A program made the translations under genes and the position numbers. 64,000 bases of DNA from Flavobacteriaceae bacterium LSUCC0859 (GTDB lineage: Bacteria; Bacteroidota; Bacteroidia; Flavobacteriales; Flavobacteriaceae), in assembly GCA_022239325.1 (NCBI GenBank), contig JAKOGP010000002.1, forward strand, positions 401,414-465,413, read 5' to 3'. Below the pieces are notes generated by a model. It saw only the letters and a program-made list of their open reading frames with translations. It ran no database searches and was not told the DNA's origin. Below, piece by piece: positions 34,803-45,500 of the stretch; the stretch's first letter is position 1; each line of letters begins with the position of its first letter.

Positions 34803-37478
34803 ATGAAAAGCAAACCTAGCATACATAAATTCCCCCAAAGTAGCCCCCTTGTAAGGCCAAGAGTGGTCCTGAGATTTGGCACCTTCTTTTTGCTATTGCT
34901 GGTAGTAGCCAGCTGCTCTACCCAAAAAGACCGTTTTCTCAATAGAAATTGGCATGCCTTAAACAGCAAGTACAATGTGCTTTTTAACGGAGAAATGGCT
35001 TTTGATCAGGCCTGGAACCAACTCCAAAACGGCTTTGAAGAAAATTTTTGGGAACCGCTACCCATAGAACGCTTTGTCCCTAACGAGCGAGAAGGGTCTG
35101 CTGCATTGGGCGTGGAGAGTCCCTTTTCCCTAGCAGAAGAAAAGGCGGTTAAAGCCATAAAAAAACATGGCATGACCTTATCTGGGGAGGAAAAGAACCC
35201 TCAAATGGTTGCTGCATATTCCCTTTTGGGCCGGGCCAGATATTACGACCAGCGTTTTGTGCCTGCCTTAGAAGCTTTTAATTACATTATTAGGCGTTAT
35301 CCCGCCAGCAACAAGCTCAATGAGACCCGTATTTGGAAAGAGAAAACCAATCTCCGGCTGGGGAATGAGGAGGTGGCATTAGAAAACATAAAAAGGCTAT
35401 TAAAATTCAGAAAGCTCAAAGGGCAGCTTTTGTCCTCTGCCTACGCCGTAAGGGCACAGGCTTATCGAGAATTGGGAGCTATAGACTCTAGTGCCTGGGA
35501 CCTTAAAAGGGCCTTAAAGCACAGCAAAAAACCCCTAGAAAAAGCCAGATATGCCTATATTTTAGGACAGCTTTACCAGGCCCAACAGCAGTCAGATTCT
35601 GCCCTTTGGGCCTATGAGCAGGTTATGGCCCTAAACCGTAAAATTCCAAGAATTTTCCTCATTCAGTCTAGTTTACAAGCCTTGTTTTTGAAGGCTAAGT
35701 CTGGCAACACAGACCAAGAGGCCATTGGGGCACTAAGCAAGCTTGAAAACGATTGGGAGAATGCCCCATTTTTAGATCGCATTTATTATGAAAAGGCGCA
35801 GTTACTAGCAGCTAGAGATCAGGACTCCCTGGCCATTGTCTATGCCCAAAAGTCTTTAAAAGCGTCTAAGTTAGACCCCAGAAGAAATGAAGAAAACTAC
35901 CGCTTAATAGCAGAAATTTATTTTGACCAGGCCCAAATGGAGCCTGCTGCAAAGTATTACGACAGTCTTTTGCAGCAATTAGACCCAAATGGTTTGGCTT
36001 TTTTGCGCACCCAAAGAAAAATAAATGGCTTAAAAGAAGTGGTTTTTTTTGAAAATCAGGCTAGTGTTTCAGACAGCCTATTGGCATTGGCAGCCATGGC
36101 TCCAGTGGCCCAGAAAGCTTTTGTAAGCCAGAAAATAAAACAGCTTCAGTTGCAAGACTCCTTGGCCATGGCCAAGCTAGCTAAAACAGACGCCCTCCCT
36201 CTAAACCCCGAGCTGCAGGGGGGTTCCCCCAAAGGAGAGACTCCCACAGACCCAGGGCTTGCGGTTGCAGAAAGGCCCTCCTCTTTTTATTTTTACAATG
36301 CACAGGCGGTGTCCAATGGGGCACTGGCTTTTCAGGCCCAGTGGGGAGACAGGGCCTTGGTAGATAATTGGCGCTGGACCAAAAGTCCCAAAGCCCCCAA
36401 GACGCCTGCGGCTCCCCAAAATGACCAAAACCTTCCCGCAGCAAGCGACAAGCCAAAGGCATCTGACCCAAGTATAAAGCCTCTAAAGCCCACTTTAGCC
36501 ACAGATTGGGCAGATGTAGCAGCTCGTTTTTTAGCTGGAATACCCAAAACAAGCCAGGAGATAGACTCGCTGCACACTCAAAATGAACAGGCCTATTTCC
36601 AGCTGGGAAGGCTCTATGCACAACATTTTAATCGGCCAGATTTGGCTATAGACCGGCTGTTAAAACTCTACAAAAAACCTGCGTCTCCAGATCTTATGCC
36701 CCCCACAATCTATGCACTATATGAGTTGTATAGATCTGCGGGCTCTTTCGAGTCTGAGGCGCTGCGCTCAGAATTGCTAGATCGTTTTCCCAATAGCGAC
36801 CAGGCGCAAATACTCCGAGACCCAAAGGGTTTTTCAGAACGCTTAGCTCTGGCAGAAAGTCGCTATGACAGTCTATATGCTGCCTATTTGCAGCAGGACT
36901 ACGGCCGGGTCATGACAGGTACTACAAGCTTGCTTTCTACGTTACTAAAAGACCCTAAAGCAGCACCTATAGCCCTATTGCAAGCCAATACCATTGGCAG
37001 ATGGTACGGCTTTGCCGCCTACAAAAGCGCCCTAAAAAAACTGCAAACAGACTACCCCAATACCGCTGTGGCTACTCTAGCTACTTCTCGTTTAAAAGCT
37101 TACGAAAACCAGCCTCCTAAAGCGAGCTTTGGGCCTGCAGCCCCTGGAGATCGGGTGTACCTCGCCCTTTTGTTTTCTGAGACCTACCACCCAGAACAGG
37201 ACTTGGCCTACCGGGAAGCATTTAAGCAGCAACACCCCAACTATTCCATACGGAGAGAGGTGTATGTGCCTGGCAAAACTTTTTATATCATCTCTGGTTT
37301 TGAGAGCGAGGCGGCTGCGCTAGAATTTTCAAAAGGGGCATATTTTGAGCAAAATCTGCTTCAGGATCCATCCTTTTTTGTTATTTTAGGATCCCATTAC
37401 AAAACCCTGCAGCTTTTTAAGAATCTACCAGCCTACACAGCATGGCAGTTAGAGCAGAAAAAAGCTATAAAAAAGTAG
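34803..37478 (+). CDS. sprE: SprE/PorW-type gliding and type IX secretion lipoprotein
   Basis: This 891-residue lipoprotein (lipobox VVASCS near residue 38) begins its mature part with KDRFLNRNWHALNSKYNVLFNGE, the hallmark of SprE/PorW. Tetratricopeptide-like helical repeats follow (about residues 130-400), then a Pro/Ala/Lys-rich linker (about 460-570) and more helical repeats. SprE is required for gliding and for the type IX secretion system in Flavobacterium; PorW is the Porphyromonas counterpart. Bactofilin and atpZ genes follow closely. The unusual linker length varies among homologues as far as I recall. Confidence 0.87.
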   Translation: MKSKPSIHKFPQSSPLVRPRVVLRFGTFFLLLLVVASCSTQKDRFLNRNWHALNSKYNVLFNGEMAFDQAWNQLQNGFEENFWEPLPIERFVPNEREGSAALGVESPFSLAEEKAVKAIKKHGMTLSGEEKNPQMVAAYSLLGRARYYDQRFVPALEAFNYIIRRYPASNKLNETRIWKEKTNLRLGNEEVALENIKRLLKFRKLKGQLLSSAYAVRAQAYRELGAIDSSAWDLKRALKHSKKPLEKARYAYILGQLYQAQQQSDSALWAYEQVMALNRKIPRIFLIQSSLQALFLKAKSGNTDQEAIGALSKLENDWENAPFLDRIYYEKAQLLAARDQDSLAIVYAQKSLKASKLDPRRNEENYRLIAEIYFDQAQMEPAAKYYDSLLQQLDPNGLAFLRTQRKINGLKEVVFFENQASVSDSLLALAAMAPVAQKAFVSQKIKQLQLQDSLAMAKLAKTDALPLNPELQGGSPKGETPTDPGLAVAERPSSFYFYNAQAVSNGALAFQAQWGDRALVDNWRWTKSPKAPKTPAAPQNDQNLPAASDKPKASDPSIKPLKPTLATDWADVAARFLAGIPKTSQEIDSLHTQNEQAYFQLGRLYAQHFNRPDLAIDRLLKLYKKPASPDLMPPTIYALYELYRSAGSFESEALRSELLDRFPNSDQAQILRDPKGFSERLALAESRYDSLYAAYLQQDYGRVMTGTTSLLSTLLKDPKAAPIALLQANTIGRWYGFAAYKSALKKLQTDYPNTAVATLATSRLKAYENQPPKASFGPAAPGDRVYLALLFSETYHPEQDLAYREAFKQQHPNYSIRREVYVPGKTFYIISGFESEAAALEFSKGAYFEQNLLQDPSFFVILGSHYKTLQLFKNLPAYTAWQLEQKKAIKK

Positions 37479-37483
37479 ATCTC

Positions 37484-37924
37484 ATGTTTTCAGACCACAA
37501 AAAGCAAATAGAGGGCGGTAGCCAACCCAATAGAATAGAAGCCAACACCCATATAACAGGCGACATTAGTTCAGAGGCAGACTTTAGAATAGACGGCCAG
37601 CTCCAAGGGAATCTCAAAACTACTGGAAAAGTGGTGATTGGGGCTACTGGAAAAATTGAAGGCCATATTTGTTGTTTGCAGGCAGACATTGCTGGCACTT
37701 TTTCAGGAGAATTAGAAGTTACAGAAATACTGAGTTTGCAAGAGACTGCTAAGGTAGAGGGTACCATTTACACCCAGAAGATCGCCATTAGTCCTGGGGC
37801 TGTTTTTAACGCCCAATGTAGTATGAAACCCAAAGGAGTCTCTACCTTACACCCGCAGGGGAGTCCAAAGCCGCAAGGCGCCACAGAAGCCGGCGAAACT
37901 TCTTCTGCTGCTTCACATGGCTAA
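37484..37924 (+). CDS. Bactofilin
   Basis: This 146-residue protein has the right-handed beta-helix core of bactofilins: NRIEANTHITGDISSEADFRID, GQLQGNLKTTGKVVIGATG, KIEGHI and KVEGTIYTQKIAI. Flexible tails flank the core. Bactofilins polymerise without nucleotide into membrane-associated filaments that localise envelope enzymes. The ATG at 37484 starts 6 bases after sprE and matches homologues beginning MFSD; an ATG at 37442 would overlap sprE. It overlaps atpZ by 8 bases. Confidence 0.92.
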   Translation: MFSDHKKQIEGGSQPNRIEANTHITGDISSEADFRIDGQLQGNLKTTGKVVIGATGKIEGHICCLQADIAGTFSGELEVTEILSLQETAKVEGTIYTQKIAISPGAVFNAQCSMKPKGVSTLHPQGSPKPQGATEAGETSSAASHG

Positions 37925-38138
37925 ATCCAAAAAAAATTCCCCCTCTGACCACCCTCTAAAAGCCCTGGCTAAAGTCTCTGGTATGGGCCTTCAAATGGGG
38001 CTTATTATCTATGCAGGCCACCAATTAGGATCTTATTTAGACCGCCAATGGCAGCAGTCATTTCTTGAGATATTATGTACCCTTTTGGCCATAGCATTGG
38101 CTATCTACGGAATGATCAAACAAGCCAAGCAGCTGTGA
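37917..38138 (+). CDS. atpZ: AtpZ/AtpI-family protein
   Basis: This 73-residue protein has two membrane helices (GMGLQMGLIIYAGHQLGSYLD and LEILCTLLAIALAIYGMI) joined by a loop with the conserved LG-x-x-LD motif. AtpZ/AtpI proteins are encoded at the head of ATP synthase operons and are linked to c-ring assembly and magnesium supply. The start overlaps the bactofilin gene by 8 bases, and its stop overlaps the next GTG start, so the three are translationally coupled. Confidence 0.85.
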   Translation: MAKSKKNSPSDHPLKALAKVSGMGLQMGLIIYAGHQLGSYLDRQWQQSFLEILCTLLAIALAIYGMIKQAKQL

Positions 38139-38434
38139 ACGACCCATTTTTAATACAGCAAATACAGTTTCAGGCCGCAGCTACCGCTTTGGTCTTGCTG
38201 CTGTGTTTTGTGGCCAGCAGACAGTCAAAATTAAAAGAATCCATAGGTTTTTTGTACCTGTTTAGCCTACCCGCTAAGCTCTTTTTCTATTATTATTTTT
38301 TTCCTGAGCTATTCTCAGAAACCAGCGCACTGAGCTTCCAAGAAACTCGAAATATATTGCTCCCTTTGGGATTTTTTTTAGTCTTTGAGGTCTTTGGCCT
38401 GTCTAGATTATTGAAACAGAACACTGAAGCATAG
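38135..38434 (+). CDS. DUF6168-like membrane protein of the ATP synthase operon
   Basis: This 99-residue protein has about three hydrophobic segments (AAATALVLLLCFVAS, GFLYLFSLPAKLFFYYYFF, ILLPLGFFLVFEVFGL). I start it at a GTG whose last bases overlap the atpZ stop (GTGA), because upstream codons only read through atpZ. By position between atpZ and atpB it corresponds to the small flavobacterial family I recall as DUF6168, and may take the place of AtpI. Its function is unproven. Confidence 0.65.
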   Translation: MNDPFLIQQIQFQAAATALVLLLCFVASRQSKLKESIGFLYLFSLPAKLFFYYYFFPELFSETSALSFQETRNILLPLGFFLVFEVFGLSRLLKQNTEA

Positions 38435-38453
38435 ATTAATTCACAAAACAAAG

Positions 38454-38483
38454 TTTGTTTTTTGTATTTAATGCTTACATTTG
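38454..38483 (+). promoter_or_regulatory. ATP synthase operon promoter
   Basis: TTTG (38454-38457), 18 bases, TACATTTG (38476-38483) is a complete Bacteroidetes promoter. It lies about 34 bases before the atpB ATG and would drive atpBEFHAG separately from sprE. Confidence 0.75.
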
Positions 38484-38516
38484 CACAAATTTTTAAGCGC
38501 CTATTTTTATTATTTC

Positions 38517-39635
38517 ATGAAGAATATAGCTACAAAATACTTCCATATCTTAGCCGTTTTCACCTTGGTTTTCGCTTCTTTTAATGCCCATGCGGCTTCG
38601 GACCCACAAGAGGGCGGGATCGTAGACACTAAAGAAGAGGTAGAAGCTTATATCCTTCACCACATTAAAGACGCTCATGATTTTAGCCTTTTTTCTTACA
38701 CAGATAGTGAGGGAGAAAGACATCATTTTGGCTTTGCGCTGCCTGTGATTGTTAAGAGTTCTAAAGGTATTGTGTCTTTTATGTCTTCCGAGTTCCATCA
38801 CGACGACGCCGGCCAGGTAGTGGTAGACCACAACGGCATGCGTTTTACTAAAATTCACGGTAAAATTTACGAATTAGATGCTGGTGCAGCATCTGTTGCC
38901 TTTGACCAGGAGCACCACCCCACCAATGCCACTCAGACCCTAGATTTATCTATTACCAAGTCTGTGATGGGTATTTTAATGATAGGAATATTTTTAATCC
39001 TAGCCTTTTCTTCACTGGCCAAGCAGTACAGAACCAAGCAGGTTCCTACCGGTTTTGGAAGGTTGTTGGAGCCTTTGGTATTGTATGTAAGAGACGAGAT
39101 TGCCAAACCCAATATTGGAGAAAAAAAATACAGAAAATTTACCGGTTATTTGCTCACCGTATTCTTCTTTATATGGAGTTTAAATTTGGTTGGGCTTACC
39201 CCATTAGGCTTTAATGTAACGGGACAATTGGCGGTAACGGCAGCCTTGGCGGTACTTACTTTAGTTATTTATACGGCAAGCGGTAATAAGGATTATTGGT
39301 TACACATCCTGTGGATGCCAGGCGTACCCTACTTACTCAGACCGGTACTGGCTGTTATAGAATTGGCAGGAGCCCTTCTGATTAAACCATTTTCTTTATT
39401 AGTGCGTTTGTTTGCCAATATCTCTGCCGGACATATTGTAGTGATGAGCCTCATAGCCATTATGTTTACCCTTAGGGAGACCTTAGGCGTTGTAGGAGCT
39501 ACTTCCCTGTCTTTTGTGCTTTCGTTTTTTATCACCTTAATAGAGGTGCTAGTGGCCTTCTTACAGGCTTATATTTTTACGATGCTCTCTGCCCTATTTA
39601 TTGGAATGGCGGTAGCAGAACACGAACACCATTAA
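38517..39635 (+). CDS. atpB: ATP synthase subunit a
   Basis: This 372-residue membrane protein is longer than the usual 250-270 because it has an N-terminal signal-like segment (LAVFTLVFASFNAHA) and a His-rich soluble region up to about residue 145, as is normal in Bacteroidota. The membrane part has the essential Arg in KPFSLLVRLFANISAGH near residue 300. It forms the proton half-channels next to the c-ring. The ATG at 38517 is used because the TTG at 38481 lies inside the promoter. Confidence 0.96.
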   Translation: MKNIATKYFHILAVFTLVFASFNAHAASDPQEGGIVDTKEEVEAYILHHIKDAHDFSLFSYTDSEGERHHFGFALPVIVKSSKGIVSFMSSEFHHDDAGQVVVDHNGMRFTKIHGKIYELDAGAASVAFDQEHHPTNATQTLDLSITKSVMGILMIGIFLILAFSSLAKQYRTKQVPTGFGRLLEPLVLYVRDEIAKPNIGEKKYRKFTGYLLTVFFFIWSLNLVGLTPLGFNVTGQLAVTAALAVLTLVIYTASGNKDYWLHILWMPGVPYLLRPVLAVIELAGALLIKPFSLLVRLFANISAGHIVVMSLIAIMFTLRETLGVVGATSLSFVLSFFITLIEVLVAFLQAYIFTMLSALFIGMAVAEHEHH

Positions 39636-39644
39636 TTTTTTTAA

Positions 39645-39854
<210 letters not shown>

Positions 39855-39936
39855 GAACCTTAGAAAAAAGATAGCATTTCCTGCAGCGATTGGCTGCAGG
39901 GAGTGTTTATTAAATTAAAAAAACAACACCCATACT

Positions 39937-40437
39937 ATGGAAACCTTATTAAACGATTTTTCTCCAGGTCTATTCTTAGTGTCTTCAATATTATTGATAG
40001 CCCTTATTTTACTGATGGTAAAATTTGCATGGAAACCTATCTTAACAGCGCTTGAAGAACGCGAAACAGGTATTCAGAATGCTTTAGACGCTGCAGATCA
40101 GGCCAAAAAAGATATGGAGAGTCTTACGGCTAACAACGACGCCTTATTAAAAGAGGCGCGTGCAGAGCGCGAAGCTCTATTAAAAGAGGCGCGTGAGTTA
40201 AAAGACAAAATGATCTCTGACGCTAAGGCAGCTGCCCAGGCAGAGGGAGATAAAATGTTACAGCAGGCTCAGGAAGCCATTGAGAGCGAAAAGAAAGCTG
40301 CGGTAGCAGATATTAAAAAGCAGGTGGCTAGTCTTTCTCTAGCTATTGCAGAAAAAGTGATTAAAAGTGAATTATCCAGCGACGAGAAGCAGCAAAAGAT
40401 GGTTGCAGACGCCCTTGGAGACATGACTTTAAACTAA
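39937..40437 (+). CDS. atpF: ATP synthase subunit b
   Basis: This 166-residue protein has one N-terminal membrane helix (FLVSSILLIALILLMVKFAW) followed by a long charged helix (residues 30-140) that dimerises to form the peripheral stalk. The LLKEAR segment occurs twice close together (ALLKEARAEREALLKEAREL), a small internal repeat in the coiled coil. It links F0 to the delta subunit, which is encoded 4 bases downstream. Confidence 0.95.
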   Translation: METLLNDFSPGLFLVSSILLIALILLMVKFAWKPILTALEERETGIQNALDAADQAKKDMESLTANNDALLKEARAEREALLKEARELKDKMISDAKAAAQAEGDKMLQQAQEAIESEKKAAVADIKKQVASLSLAIAEKVIKSELSSDEKQQKMVADALGDMTLN

Positions 40438-40441
40438 GACA

Positions 40442-40978
40442 ATGAACGAGTCCAGAGCCGCCCACAGGTACGCTAAAGCTTTGCTAGCACAAGCCAGAGA
40501 GTCTCAAGCACTAGAGGCTGTAGCTGCAAATATTCAAGACATTCAAGACCTACTTAAGGGGAATTCAGACCTTGGGAACTTTTTAGGCAACCCTACCCTC
40601 ACTTCTGAGCAGAAATTAGCCGGTTTTGAGGCGGTATTTCCATCTTTGGAGCCCTTGGTGAGCTTGACTTTTAAAACTTTATTGGCCAACAAACGCGCCG
40701 CTTTATTAGGGGCTGTGGTTCATAGCTTTACAAGGCTTTATAAAGAAGAGCAGGGTATAGCTACAGCAGTAGTAACATCGGCTAAAGCGCTAAGCGAAAG
40801 CCTACAAAAACAAATACAAGAAAAGGTAGCCAGTTTAATTCAAAAGCAGGTGACCATTACTAATATCGTAGACCCAAGTCTAATGGGTGGGTTTATTTTA
40901 AGAGTAGGAGATTTACAATACAACGCATCTGTTGCCGCTCAGTTGCAGCAGTTGGAAAGAGAATTTACAAATATCTAG
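40442..40978 (+). CDS. atpH: ATP synthase subunit delta
   Basis: This 178-residue protein has the OSCP/delta pattern: RYAKALLAQARE at the N-terminus, a six-helix domain, and the C-terminal VDPSLMGGFILRVGDLQYNASV. It caps the F1 head and holds the b-subunit stalk. It begins 4 bases after atpF and ends 3 bases before atpA. Confidence 0.95.
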   Translation: MNESRAAHRYAKALLAQARESQALEAVAANIQDIQDLLKGNSDLGNFLGNPTLTSEQKLAGFEAVFPSLEPLVSLTFKTLLANKRAALLGAVVHSFTRLYKEEQGIATAVVTSAKALSESLQKQIQEKVASLIQKQVTITNIVDPSLMGGFILRVGDLQYNASVAAQLQQLEREFTNI

Positions 40979-40981
40979 AAC

Positions 40982-42556
40982 ATGGCAGGAGTAAAAGCAG
41001 CAGAAGTATCTGCAATTTTAAAAGATCAGTTAGCAGGTTTTAACGCACAGGCCTCTTTAGACGAGGTAGGAACGGTATTACAAGTAGGGGATGGAATTGC
41101 CCGTGTATACGGTTTGTCTAATGTGCAATACGGAGAATTGGTAGAATTTGATGGTGGGGTACAAGGGATTGTACTGAACCTAGAAGAAGACCATGTAGGG
41201 GTGGTATTATTAAGCCCTTCTAGAGAAATTACCGAAGGTACTACAGTAAAGCGCACCGAGCGTATTGCTTCTATTAATGTAGGAGAAGGTATTGTAGGAC
41301 GTGTGGTAGACACCTTGGGAAAACCCATAGATGGTAAAGGTCCTATAGAAGGAAAAGTATACGAAATGCCTTTAGAGCGCAAGGCACCAGGGGTTATTTT
41401 TCGTCAGCCAGTAACAGAGCCCTTACAAACCGGAATTAAGGCTATTGACGCCATGATCCCTGTAGGTAGAGGCCAGCGTGAATTGGTAATTGGAGACCGT
41501 CAGACCGGTAAGACAACCGTTTGTATAGACACCATCTTAAATCAGAAAGAATTTTATGACGCCGGTGAGCCTGTGTACTGTATTTACGTAGCCATTGGGC
41601 AAAAAGCGTCTACTGTAGCAGCGATTGCGCAGACCTTAGAAGACAAAGGTGCTTTGGCCTACACTACCATTGTGGCAGCTAACGCCTCTGATCCAGCTCC
41701 TATGCAGGTATATGCACCATTTGCAGGTGCTGCTATTGGAGAGTATTTTAGAGACACTGGCCGTCCAGCTTTGATTATCTATGATGATCTTTCTAAGCAG
41801 GCGGTGGCCTACCGTGAGGTATCTTTGTTATTAAGACGTCCACCAGGACGTGAGGCCTACCCTGGAGATGTATTCTTCTTACACTCTAGATTGTTAGAGC
41901 GCGCGGCTAAAGTCATTGCAGACGACGCTATTGCCAAAGACATGAACGATTTGCCAGACGCATTAAAACCTATTGTTAAAGGTGGAGGTTCCCTCACCGC
42001 TTTACCAATTATTGAAACTCAGGCGGGAGACGTTTCTGCTTATATTCCTACCAACGTAATTTCTATTACGGACGGTCAGATTTTCTTAGAGCAGGATTTA
42101 TTTAACCAGGGGGTTCGCCCAGCTATTAACGTAGGTATTTCTGTATCTAGGGTAGGGGGTAACGCTCAGATTAAATCTATGAAAAAAGTGGCAGGAACCT
42201 TAAAATTAGATCAGGCGCAGTTTAGAGAGCTTGAAGCTTTTGCTAAGTTTGGTTCTGATTTGGACGCGGCTACTTTAAATGTGATTGAAAAAGGACGTAG
42301 AAACGTAGAGATTTTAAAGCAGGCTCAAAATGACCCATTTACGGTAGAAGACCAGGTGGCTATCATTTACGCAGGTTCTAAAAACCTATTAAAAAACGTT
42401 CCAGTAGACCAGATAAAAGCTTTTGAAACAGACTTTATTGAGTTTTTAAATGCCAAGCACAGAGGTGTTTTAGACCAATTAAAGGCAGGGAAATTAACAG
42501 ATGAGGTTACAGACACACTAGCTGCTGTTTGTGAAGAATTGTCTGCTAAATACTAA
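40982..42556 (+). CDS. atpA: ATP synthase subunit alpha
   Basis: This 524-residue protein has Walker [11 protein letters not shown], the [33 protein letters not shown] block and the family signature around [14 protein letters not shown]. It is the non-catalytic nucleotide-binding subunit of F1. The catalytic beta subunit (atpD) is not adjacent and is not in the window, consistent with the split ATP synthase operons of many flavobacteria. Confidence 0.98.
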   Translation: MAGVKAAEVSAILKDQLAGFNAQASLDEVGTVLQVGDGIARVYGLSNVQYGELVEFDGGVQGIVLNLEEDHVGVVLLSPSREITEGTTVKRTERIASINVGEGIVGRVVDTLGKPIDGKGPIEGKVYEMPLERKAPGVIFRQPVTEPLQTGIKAIDAMIPVGRGQRELVIGDRQTGKTTVCIDTILNQKEFYDAGEPVYCIYVAIGQKASTVAAIAQTLEDKGALAYTTIVAANASDPAPMQVYAPFAGAAIGEYFRDTGRPALIIYDDLSKQAVAYREVSLLLRRPPGREAYPGDVFFLHSRLLERAAKVIADDAIAKDMNDLPDALKPIVKGGGSLTALPIIETQAGDVSAYIPTNVISITDGQIFLEQDLFNQGVRPAINVGISVSRVGGNAQIKSMKKVAGTLKLDQAQFRELEAFAKFGSDLDAATLNVIEKGRRNVEILKQAQNDPFTVEDQVAIIYAGSKNLLKNVPVDQIKAFETDFIEFLNAKHRGVLDQLKAGKLTDEVTDTLAAVCEELSAKY

Positions 42557-42588
42557 AGCCCTAAGCTGTAACCTAAGGAAAACCCCAC

Positions 42589-43446
42589 ATGGCAAATTTA
42601 AAAGAAATACGCAATAGAATAGCTTCAGTCTCCTCTACCATGCAGATTACTTCTGCTATGAAGATGGTGTCTGCTGCTAAGCTAAAAAAGGCTCAAGACG
42701 CTATAACTGCCATGCGCCCTTACTCAGATACGCTCACAGATTTATTACAGTCTCTAAGTGGGAGTATTGAGAGTTCTGACGCAAGTAAATATGCGGTAGT
42801 GAGGCCAGAGGAAAAGGTTTTATTAGTAGCCATTACCTCTAACAGAGGCTTGTGCGGGGCCTTTAATACCAATGTGATTAAAGCCGCTCAAGACCTGGCG
42901 CAAAATACTTATGCCGGCAAACAGGTATCTGTGATGGCCATTGGAAAAAAAGCTGCTGATATTTTAGGAAAAAGCTATCCTTTAGTGGCTAATGAAAGCG
43001 GTGTCTTTGACCAGCTTAACTTTGCCAATGTGAGTGAGATTTCTGATAGACTCATGGCAGATTTTGCAGCCGAGACCTATGACAAAATTGTTTTGGTGTA
43101 CAATTCCTTTAAGAACGCTGCTACTCAGGTGGTTAAAAAAGAGACCTTTTTGCCTATTGTTCCTGTTGTGGGCGCTGCGGCAGAGTCTGATTATATTTTT
43201 GAACCCAGCAAAGCAGAAATTGTAAGCGAATTAGTACCTAAAGCCCTAAAAACACAACTTTTTAAAAGTATTAGAGATTCTTTTGCCTCAGAGCACGGCG
43301 CTAGAATGACTGCCATGCACAAGGCTACTGACAACGCCACAGAGCTAAGGGATCAGCTTAAATTAACCTATAACAAGGCCAGACAGGCAGCTATTACTAA
43401 TGAAATACTTGAAATTGTGGGGGGAGCAGAAGCCCTAAACAATTAA
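42589..43446 (+). CDS. atpG: ATP synthase subunit gamma
   Basis: This 285-residue protein has the paired terminal helices of gamma: ITSAMKMVSAAKLKKAQ at the N-terminus and AMHKATDNATELRDQLKLTYNKARQ-AAITNEILEIVGGA at the C-terminus, with a central domain starting LLVAITSNRGLCGAFN. It is the rotating shaft of F1. It is the last gene of this ATP synthase block and is followed by a terminator. Confidence 0.97.
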   Translation: MANLKEIRNRIASVSSTMQITSAMKMVSAAKLKKAQDAITAMRPYSDTLTDLLQSLSGSIESSDASKYAVVRPEEKVLLVAITSNRGLCGAFNTNVIKAAQDLAQNTYAGKQVSVMAIGKKAADILGKSYPLVANESGVFDQLNFANVSEISDRLMADFAAETYDKIVLVYNSFKNAATQVVKKETFLPIVPVVGAAAESDYIFEPSKAEIVSELVPKALKTQLFKSIRDSFASEHGARMTAMHKATDNATELRDQLKLTYNKARQAAITNEILEIVGGAEALNN

Positions 43447-43497
43447 ATTTTATCAGGCTATATCGCAGATAATGCCGCTGTGAAATAATCTATTTTT

Positions 43498-43520
43498 AAA
43501 CCCCAGCTTGCTGGGGTTTT
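43498..43520 (+). terminator. ATP synthase operon terminator
   Basis: AACCCCAG, loop, CTGGGGTT followed by TTTTGTATTTTT, about 50 bases after atpG. Confidence 0.88.
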
Positions 43521-43550
43521 TGTATTTTTAAGCACTTAATTCTGAGACGC

Positions 43551-45011
43551 TTGCTCAAAAAACTCTTTGCCCAAACCTTTGTTTACGGCCTTGCGACCGT
43601 ACTGCCAAGAATGCTGTCTTTCTTGCTGCTGCCCCTTTACACCGGGGTATTGGCTACGGCAGGCTTTGGAGAAGTTACTGTTATTTTTTCCTGGTTTGTG
43701 CTTTTTAATGTGGTTTTGGCCTATGGGATGGAGACGGCATTTTTTAGGTTTTACAGTGGGGCTGCCCAGCCCAAAAAAGTAGTTTCTACGTCCTTAGCTG
43801 CCCTTTTAGGCAGCTCGGTACTGTTTTATTTTCTGGCCAGTAACAGCCTCCCTTTTTTGGCTAGCCTTACAGAGATAGACCCCGCTTATTTACACTATGC
43901 CATTGGTATTATGACCTTAGACGCCCTGTTGGTTATTCCCTTTGCTAAACTTCGTGCTCAGGGTAGGCCCATGCGCTACGCCTTGTTAAAAACGGCCAAT
44001 GTAGGTCTCAATTTAGCAGCGAATCTATTCTTTTTATTGGGCTTGCCCTGGCTAGCCTCCAGGCCGGAGTCTTATGAGGCTTTGGGTTTTCTGCAGAGCT
44101 TGTACCGCCCCAATTTTGAAATCTCCTATATTTTTATCTCCAACCTGCTGGCCTCTGCCAGTAGTTTACTCTTCCTCATAGGAACCTATAAAACGCTTTG
44201 GCTTGGCTTTGATTTCTCTCTTTTTAAGAAAATGCTAGGCTATGGATTTCCCGTGATGTTGGCTGGTGTGGCCTTTAGTGTGAACGAGGTCTTTGACAAA
44301 ATTTTGTTAGCCAAATTGTTGCCTGCCCATATGGCTGCCAGCGAACTAGGTAAATACGCCGCCTGTTATAAACTAGCCCTCTTTATGACTCTCTTTGCTA
44401 CGGCTTTTAGGCTGGGTATTGAGCCTTTCTTTTTTAGTCATGCCAAATCTGCCGCTCCCCAAAAAGCCTACGCTATGGTCACCCGATATTTTGTGCTTTT
44501 TGGGTCTGTTGTTTTTGTGGGGGTATTGGTATTTGCAGACCTCTTGAAAGAACTCCTTATTAGAAACCCAGAGTATTGGGAGGCCATGGAAGTGGTCCCT
44601 CTTATTTTGTTGGCCAGTTTCTTTTTGGGAATCTACCACAGCCTATCCGTCTGGTATAAGGTAACAGATCAGACCCATTACGGGGCCTATATTTCTATGG
44701 GCGGGGCATTATTAACCCTTGGGATTAACTTTTGGGGCATTCCTCTTTTTGGGTATTACGCTGCCGCCGTGGCCACTTTGGTGGCCTACGGCGGCATGAT
44801 GTGCGCCTCTTTTATTATAGGCCGCAAAAAATACCCCATTCCTTATGCCCTGGGACCCATTGCCGCCTATATAGTTTCTGGCATGAGTTTGGGATTTGTT
44901 AGTTTTTACTTCTTTCCAGACCACTTGCTTTGGGGAATAATCCTTCTTGTAGTCTATGTCTTAGCCCTAGTTTATTTTGAATATCGCAACCTTAAAAAAT
45001 TACTGATATGA
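43551..45011 (+). CDS. Polysaccharide flippase (Wzx/MATE-like)
   Basis: This 486-residue protein has about 14 hydrophobic helices and starts [31 protein letters not shown], the opening of oligosaccharide flippases of the MVF/Wzx superfamily. It should move lipid-linked sugars across the inner membrane. The start is a TTG; the next in-frame ATG (20 residues later) would remove part of the first helix. Its stop overlaps the dut ATG (ATGA). It is the first gene after the ATP synthase terminator. Confidence 0.88.
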   Translation: MLKKLFAQTFVYGLATVLPRMLSFLLLPLYTGVLATAGFGEVTVIFSWFVLFNVVLAYGMETAFFRFYSGAAQPKKVVSTSLAALLGSSVLFYFLASNSLPFLASLTEIDPAYLHYAIGIMTLDALLVIPFAKLRAQGRPMRYALLKTANVGLNLAANLFFLLGLPWLASRPESYEALGFLQSLYRPNFEISYIFISNLLASASSLLFLIGTYKTLWLGFDFSLFKKMLGYGFPVMLAGVAFSVNEVFDKILLAKLLPAHMAASELGKYAACYKLALFMTLFATAFRLGIEPFFFSHAKSAAPQKAYAMVTRYFVLFGSVVFVGVLVFADLLKELLIRNPEYWEAMEVVPLILLASFFLGIYHSLSVWYKVTDQTHYGAYISMGGALLTLGINFWGIPLFGYYAAAVATLVAYGGMMCASFIIGRKKYPIPYALGPIAAYIVSGMSLGFVSFYFFPDHLLWGIILLVVYVLALVYFEYRNLKKLLI

Positions 45012-45442
45012 CCGTTCAAATTATTAATAAGAGCCCACATGAATTGCCAGCCTATGAAAGCCTTTCTGCTGCTGGGATGGATCTGAGAGCCTTTATTACA
45101 GCGCCCATAACTTTGGCTCCCATGCAGCGCAAAGTAATTCCAACAGGCTTGCATATAGCCTTACCTCCTGGAATGGAAGCCCAAATAAGACCAAGAAGCG
45201 GTTTGGCTGCAAAGTACGGTGTTAGTGTGCTTAACGCACCAGGTACCATTGACGCCGACTACAGAGGAGATATAGGGGTTATTTTGGTAAACCTCTCTGA
45301 GGAAGACTTTGTAATTGAAAACGGAGATCGCATTGCTCAAATGGTTTTGGCGCGGTATGAACGCGTGGTTTGGGAGCCAAGCGAAGTTTTGGAAGACACC
45401 CAGCGTGGTAGTGGAGGCTTTGGAAGCACAGGTCTTAAATAG
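45008..45442 (+). CDS. dut: dUTP diphosphatase
   Basis: This 144-residue trimeric dUTPase has all five motifs: [19 protein letters not shown], the [19 protein letters not shown] block, [12 protein letters not shown] and the C-terminal [10 protein letters not shown] arm. It hydrolyses dUTP to dUMP, keeping uracil out of DNA and supplying dTMP synthesis. The ATG overlaps the flippase stop by four bases, giving translational coupling despite unrelated functions, a pairing common in flavobacteria. Confidence 0.97.
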   Translation: MTVQIINKSPHELPAYESLSAAGMDLRAFITAPITLAPMQRKVIPTGLHIALPPGMEAQIRPRSGLAAKYGVSVLNAPGTIDADYRGDIGVILVNLSEEDFVIENGDRIAQMVLARYERVVWEPSEVLEDTQRGSGGFGSTGLK

Positions 45443-45475
45443 AGAAGTAGGGCTGCGGCTTGGCATTAAAATTGA

Positions 45476-45483
45476 TATCTTTG
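45476..45483 (+). promoter_or_regulatory. DUF4292 gene promoter -7 element
   Basis: TATCTTTG, an exact consensus match 17 bases before the ATG at 45501. It gives the DUF4292-envC pair a promoter independent of dut. Confidence 0.6.
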
Positions 45484-45500
45484 CTTTTAAAATATATTGG

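Noticed and set aside
45315..45500. 62-residue N-terminal extension of the DUF4292 protein
   Set aside because: It reads through dut in another frame; the lipoprotein signal starts at the ATG at 45501, behind a consensus -7 element.
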